From Phormidium tenue FACHB-1050 (GTDB lineage Bacteria; Cyanobacteriota; Cyanobacteriia; Pseudanabaenales; Pseudanabaenaceae): 64,000 bases of DNA. Positions 59,379-64,000 of the stretch are shown in pieces. The DNA lies in NCBI RefSeq assembly GCF_014696925.1, contig NZ_JACJQY010000018.1:1-64000 (forward strand). The letters run 5' to 3'. Below the pieces are notes generated by a model. That model was given only the letters and a program-made list of their open reading frames with translations. It had not been told where the DNA came from and ran no database searches. A program made the position numbers and the translations under genes. Every line of letters begins with the position of its first letter. The first letter of the stretch is position 1.

Positions 59379-61322
59379 TTACACAGGAATTTCGATTCTA
59401 AACTCAGTTCCTTGACCAACTTTGGAAAAGCATTGCAATCTGCCTTGATGTTTCTCTACCACAATTTGATAACTAATGGATAGCCCCAAGCCTGTACCTT
59501 TGCCTACAGGCTTAGTGGTAAAAAAAGGATCAAAGAGCTTGTTGACAATATCTTCAGAAATACCACGACCATTATCGATAATGCTGATCATTACCATGGA
59601 TTGCTGATGATCAGGTGTAGGCTGCTTAAACTCGGTAATGATGGAGATTTCACTGGCGACATGCTGAGAAGCCTCTGCGGCATGATCGCGATCGGTGACA
59701 CTCTCATCGATCGCATCGATCGCATTGCTTAAAATATTCATAAATACTTGATTGAGTTGTCCTGCATAAGCCTGAACAACTGGAATATTGCCATAACGCT
59801 TCGTTAAGTTAATTGCAGGGCGCTCGCCATAGGCTTTAAAGCGGTTTTGCAAAATTAAAAGCGTGCTATCAAGCCCTTCATGGATATTAAAGGGCTTTAG
59901 CCCTTCTTGATCTGTACGTGAAAAATTTCGTAAGGATAAAACGATTTGGCGAATGCGCTCAGCCCCGATTTTCATTGATGTCAGCATTTTGGGCAGATCC
60001 TCTTGGAGAAAGTCCAGATCGATCTCATCGAGAAAATTGGTGATTTCAGGGATTGGCTCTGGATAATTTTTTTGATAAAGGGCGATCGCCTCTAATAAAT
60101 TCTGGACAAATCGGTTGGTGTGATTGAGATTGCCATAGATAAAGTTCACAGGATTATTAATTTCATGGGCCACACCTGCGACGAGTTGCCCAAGGCTGGA
60201 CATTTTTTCGGTCTGGATCAGTTGACTTTGAGTTTTCTGCAAATCAGCAAGAGCTTTTTCGATCAGCAGGGCTTGGGCTTGGGCATTGGCGGCATTGGCT
60301 TGGGCGCTGTCAAAGAGTTCAGCCTGATCGATCGCGATCGCTAATTGGTTAGCAACAGCTTGGAGTAGCTCAACTTCATCCGCATCCCAAGGGCGACTAC
60401 CTTGACAATGCGCCGCCACAATCACTCCTAATTTTTGCGATCGGGTTTTGATCGGCACAAGTAACTGCGAAGTAAATCCTTTGTCGGCGAGCAGCATCCG
60501 ACTGGGGTTATCCAGTTCGGCATTGGTATAAATTGATTGGATCTGAATAATTTCTTGGTTAAGTAAGCGCCGACCAAATTTCGGCAATTGCGTCAGCGGA
60601 TAACTAGTAGCCGCATTCAGAAAGTTATGACTAGCCGCAAAATGCACGAGTTCAAATTCTGGTGGATTGGTAGCAGGAACATGCCAAAAGAAATTACACA
60701 GATCGATCAGCAATAAATCCTGTACTTCATTGACAGCCGTAGCAAGGATCGTATCGAGATCAAGGGAATTGCGAATCTGACTAGCAAGGCGACGGTTTAG
60801 CATCTCCTCACGTCTAACTAGCTCTTTATAACTTTGGCGCGATCGCTCTAGCTCTCGTTCGGCGCGACGGCGTTCCCACTGCTCCTTTTTGCGCTCGCTA
60901 ACGTCATGAGCCACAATCACAATATTTTGGACATTCCCCTGCTCATCACGCATCACACTGCCCGATGATTCTAAAATCCGCCAAGTGCCATCCTTATGTT
61001 GCATTCGATATTCTAAAACCTTGCCCACACCTGTTTTCAAGGTTTCTTCAGCAGCTTCTAGAACTTGCACTTGATCATCAGGATGAATCTTGTCGTAAGC
61101 CCATGTACCTTTTAATTCTGAAGAGGTATAGCCCAGAACTCTTTCATAGGAAGGGCTATTGTAAATGCGATAGCCTTGGGCATCGATCACCGCAATTAAG
61201 TCGGCAACATTTTCCATGATCGATCTAAATAGGCGATCATTTTTAAGGGCTGACATGTCTGATTCGTCAGACTCATACTTTAGTTTATGCGCTGCGGCTT
61301 GATCGATACTTGCGTCCGTCAT
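59379..61322 (-). CDS. PAS-GAF sensor histidine kinase
   Basis: PAS (DAQGYRIYNSPSYERVLGYTSSELKG), GAF, HisKA VAGVAHEINNPVNFIYGNL, HATPase GTGLGLSISYQIV. Confidence 0.93.
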   Translation of the reverse strand: MTDASIDQAAAHKLKYESDESDMSALKNDRLFRSIMENVADLIAVIDAQGYRIYNSPSYERVLGYTSSELKGTWAYDKIHPDDQVQVLEAAEETLKTGVGKVLEYRMQHKDGTWRILESSGSVMRDEQGNVQNIVIVAHDVSERKKEQWERRRAERELERSRQSYKELVRREEMLNRRLASQIRNSLDLDTILATAVNEVQDLLLIDLCNFFWHVPATNPPEFELVHFAASHNFLNAATSYPLTQLPKFGRRLLNQEIIQIQSIYTNAELDNPSRMLLADKGFTSQLLVPIKTRSQKLGVIVAAHCQGSRPWDADEVELLQAVANQLAIAIDQAELFDSAQANAANAQAQALLIEKALADLQKTQSQLIQTEKMSSLGQLVAGVAHEINNPVNFIYGNLNHTNRFVQNLLEAIALYQKNYPEPIPEITNFLDEIDLDFLQEDLPKMLTSMKIGAERIRQIVLSLRNFSRTDQEGLKPFNIHEGLDSTLLILQNRFKAYGERPAINLTKRYGNIPVVQAYAGQLNQVFMNILSNAIDAIDESVTDRDHAAEASQHVASEISIITEFKQPTPDHQQSMVMISIIDNGRGISEDIVNKLFDPFFTTKPVGKGTGLGLSISYQIVVEKHQGRLQCFSKVGQGTEFRIEIPV

Positions 61323-61403
61323 GGTGAGTTTTTAAAGTTAGGACTGCATGAAATCAGATTAAGTTTGCCTAACAGTGCAACCAAATGCAATAGCATTTTT
61401 TAA

Positions 61404-62585
61404 GTGGCTAATTTAGTTTTGGATGCAATGTTGAATCTTAATTTAAATCGTAATTTAGAAAGAAGCAGCGATCAAACTAATCATCAAACAGATCTCATTT
61501 TTCAGAGATCTTGGTGGTTTAAAGGCGTGACGTTGGCGATCGCTTGTTTGCTCGTGACTTGTTTAACGATGATATCGGCGATCGCGCCAAGTATGGCAGC
61601 CTTACCAACCAAAAGTGCGATCAAAGATCCCCGCATTATCTTGAGAAATGCTTTGCCGATTGATAGTGAGATCCTGCGTGATGTCCAACACACTTTGGAG
61701 CAAATGCCTCGTCAAGCCAATTTGAAACGATGGAGCAATCTTAAAAAAGATATTGAAACGATCGCGCAATCCCTAACTCAAAATCAGTCACAGTTGATTG
61801 CTGAAGTTAGTAGCGATCGTCAAGGATTAGTCACCGAACATTTGGCGAGCTTAACAACCGCCCTTGTGCCTCTCCAAGAAGCGATCGCCATCAAAGATCG
61901 CAACAGTGTCAAAGCTCTATCAGAAAAAGCCTTAGATTACGTCGGTCTGGTCGAAGCTGACTTTATTCAAACCTTCCCCTTTACAGTTCCTGCGAAGTAT
62001 GACAATCTCCCTCAACTCAAGGGACGCGCTCTTGTAGAACTATCCACAGAGAAAGGCAACGCTACGATTACGGTTGATGGCTATAACGCGCCAGTCAATG
62101 CAGGACAATTTGTGGATCTTGTTCAGAAAGGCTTTTACGATGGGCTAACTTTCACCCGCGCAGACGAAAACTATTATTTGCAGACAGGCGATCCCGTTGG
62201 TCCATCCGACGGCTATATCGATCCCAAAACCAAAAAATACCGCACAGTCCCCATCGAAGTACGCCTGCCCGATCAAAAAGTGCCTACCTATGGCAAAACC
62301 TTTGAAGAGCAAGGCTTATCGGGAACAATACCTGTACTACCTTTTGCCGCCTTTGGGACTGTGGCGATGGCGCATCCCAATGATGATGCCAATGCGGGTT
62401 CATCGCAGTTTTTTATATACCTATTTGAATCAGAACTAACTCCCGCAGGCTTAAATTTACTCGATGGCAACTACACCGTTTTTGGTTATGTCACCGATGG
62501 TAAGGAAACTTTAGATAAACTAAGACTAGGCGACAAAGTTTTGTCCGCCCGTGTCATTAGTGGCGCTGAAAATTTAACTAATTAG
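61404..62585 (+). CDS. Cyclophilin-type peptidylprolyl isomerase, CYP38/TLP40-like
   Basis: N-terminal helical region then GRALVELSTEKGNATITVDGYNAPVNAGQFVDLVQKGFYDGLTFTR...GSSQFFIYLFE. Confidence 0.88.
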   Translation: MANLVLDAMLNLNLNRNLERSSDQTNHQTDLIFQRSWWFKGVTLAIACLLVTCLTMISAIAPSMAALPTKSAIKDPRIILRNALPIDSEILRDVQHTLEQMPRQANLKRWSNLKKDIETIAQSLTQNQSQLIAEVSSDRQGLVTEHLASLTTALVPLQEAIAIKDRNSVKALSEKALDYVGLVEADFIQTFPFTVPAKYDNLPQLKGRALVELSTEKGNATITVDGYNAPVNAGQFVDLVQKGFYDGLTFTRADENYYLQTGDPVGPSDGYIDPKTKKYRTVPIEVRLPDQKVPTYGKTFEEQGLSGTIPVLPFAAFGTVAMAHPNDDANAGSSQFFIYLFESELTPAGLNLLDGNYTVFGYVTDGKETLDKLRLGDKVLSARVISGAENLTN

Positions 62586-62634
62586 TGTGTGGGGCAAAGC
62601 CCCACACAATCACAACCAGAGGAAAATTAATTTA

Positions 62635-63597
62635 ATGGGTACTCCCCGCGACGAACCGTACATTTTGAGCTTGCCAACTCCCAGTAGTGCCATCAGTCTG
62701 GCAGGAACAAGGGAGGAAAATCTCAAAACACTTGCAGAGCTAACGAGTGTACGGCTAGTGTTGCGGGGACAAGACCTCTTAATTGATGGCACACCTGAGC
62801 AGATCAGTCTGGTGGAACAGGTGATTAAGGCGATGAAGCCGCTGTGGTCACAAGAAAAAACGATCGCCGCCGTAGATATTCGCGCCGCCCTTGAAGCGAT
62901 CGCCGAGGAACGCTCTGGAGAATGGCGCGATCGGGCGACAATATCCCGTAATAAACGCGGAGACTCAGTGCAACCACGCACCTATCGCCAGCAGCAATAT
63001 GTAAAGGCGATGGAAAGCCACGATCTGATTTTTGGGGTTGGTCCTGCGGGTACTGGCAAAACATATCTTGCGGCTGTCGCGGCAGTTAGTGCTTTACAGA
63101 GCAACAAATTTGAGCGGATTATCCTGACCCGTCCTGCGGTCGAAGCAGGCGAAAGTCTGGGGTTCCTCCCTGGAGACTTACAGCAAAAGATTGATCCCTA
63201 TCTGCGTCCTCTCTACGACGCAATGCACGAAATGATCGGGGCAGAGAAAGTCCCGCAATTAATGGAGCGCGGCATTATTGAGGTTGCACCCCTTGCTTAT
63301 ATGCGTGGGCGCACCCTTAGCAACTCATTCATCATCGTGGATGAGGCGCAAAACACAACCGCCGCGCAAATGAAGATGGTTTTAACCAGATTAGGTTTTA
63401 AATCGCGGATGGTGGTAACGGGTGATATCACCCAGATCGATTTGCCTCGCCATCAAAAATCAGGTTTGATCATCGCTATGAATATTTTAAAAGGGGTTGA
63501 AGGCGTTTCCTTTAACTTGTTCGATAAGAATGACGTAGTGCGTCATCCCCTAGTGCATCACATCATAGCCGCTTACGAAAATGCAGAAGCAGATTAG
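62635..63597 (+). CDS. PhoH-family ATPase
   Basis: FGVGPAGTGKTYLAAVAAVSAL; ILTRPAVEAGESLGFLPGDLQQKIDPYLRPLYDAM; FIIVDEAQNTTAAQMKM; ATG 62635 preferred over GTG 62587, which lies in a hairpin. Confidence 0.95.
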   Translation: MGTPRDEPYILSLPTPSSAISLAGTREENLKTLAELTSVRLVLRGQDLLIDGTPEQISLVEQVIKAMKPLWSQEKTIAAVDIRAALEAIAEERSGEWRDRATISRNKRGDSVQPRTYRQQQYVKAMESHDLIFGVGPAGTGKTYLAAVAAVSALQSNKFERIILTRPAVEAGESLGFLPGDLQQKIDPYLRPLYDAMHEMIGAEKVPQLMERGIIEVAPLAYMRGRTLSNSFIIVDEAQNTTAAQMKMVLTRLGFKSRMVVTGDITQIDLPRHQKSGLIIAMNILKGVEGVSFNLFDKNDVVRHPLVHHIIAAYENAEAD

Positions 63598-63632
63598 GAA
63601 ACAAGGGTTGCGAAGCAACCCTTGTTTCCTAA
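63594..63632. terminator. Palindrome overlapping the phoH stop codon
   Basis: ttaggaaacaagggttg-cgaag-caacccttgtttcctaa. Confidence 0.8.
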
Positions 63633-63655
63633 ATTAAAACTATTCCCATAAACCA

Positions 63656-63913
63656 ATGGCTGAAGATATTCAAATTACCGTCAAACTATTTGCAATTTTT
63701 CAAGAAGTACTCGCTACTGATGAACTGCAAATTAATTTGGAGCCGAGTACCTCGGTATCAGCAATATTTGATCGCCTTGTGAGCAACCATCCACATCTAG
63801 AGAAATGGCGATCGCTTACTCGTTATGCCGTCAACCTAAATTTTGTAGATCCCCAGACAATTCTTAAAAATGGTGATGAGGTAGCACTGATCCCCCCTGT
63901 GAGCGGTGGATAG
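63656..63913 (+). CDS. MoaD/ThiS-family sulfur-carrier protein
   Basis: IQITVKLFAIFQEVLATDELQINLEPSTSVSAIFDRL...DEVALIPPVSGG with terminal GG. Confidence 0.9.
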   Translation: MAEDIQITVKLFAIFQEVLATDELQINLEPSTSVSAIFDRLVSNHPHLEKWRSLTRYAVNLNFVDPQTILKNGDEVALIPPVSGG

Positions 63914-64000
63914 CATCGATCCACCCTCATGATGTTTAACCTTGACCAGACCAGTCCAGCAAGCCACTAAACTGGTGCAAGTCAATAAAACTAAGCTGTA

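Noticed and set aside
62587-62634. GTG start for PhoH extending 16 codons upstream
   Set aside because: Extension translates a gtgtgtggggc-aaa-gccccacaca hairpin; ATG 62635 has AGAGGAAA upstream.
1-64000. DGR reverse transcriptase or template repeat within the window
   Set aside because: No ORF in the track shows RT motifs and no second near-copy of the variable region was seen by eye; if present it must be elsewhere.

Overview
This is a 64 kb cyanobacterial chromosome segment; HIP1 GCGATCGC octamers are abundant and gene content resembles Pseudanabaena-type genomes, though genus is an inference. Left ~17 kb: stress and envelope genes (DUF1269, PRC-barrel, rubredoxin, Dps, CsbD, YggT, lmo0937-like), a HAD phosphatase fused to a HerA-like ATPase, and a NACHT NTPase. 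23-32.3 kb: a type I restriction-modification island (hsdM, fic, ParD-like, hsdS, mazEF-like pair, Uma2, hsdR) bracketed by a ~73 bp direct repeat. 32-34 kb: two decayed CPBP-protease pieces and an IS-end-derived MITE. 34-51 kb: glycosyltransferases, cobalamin genes, hisD, thrC, pyrR, trxA and an AmpG-like transporter. 53.5-55.7 kb: a two-gene conflict-type operon, a Pepco-like protein plus a caspase fused to an FGE/C-type-lectin domain. The FGE C-terminus has the AAY-derived codon pattern of a diversity-generating retroelement variable region, and no reverse transcriptase was seen in the window. Right end: PDH E2, PxcA, a PAS-GAF histidine kinase, a CYP38-like cyclophilin, PhoH and MoaD. Intergenic regions carry many nested palindromes and MITE-like elements, including one apparent insertion of an element into another. 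A recurring ~30 bp motif lies upstream of several stress-type genes. All product calls are by eye from the translated ORFs; no database search was run.
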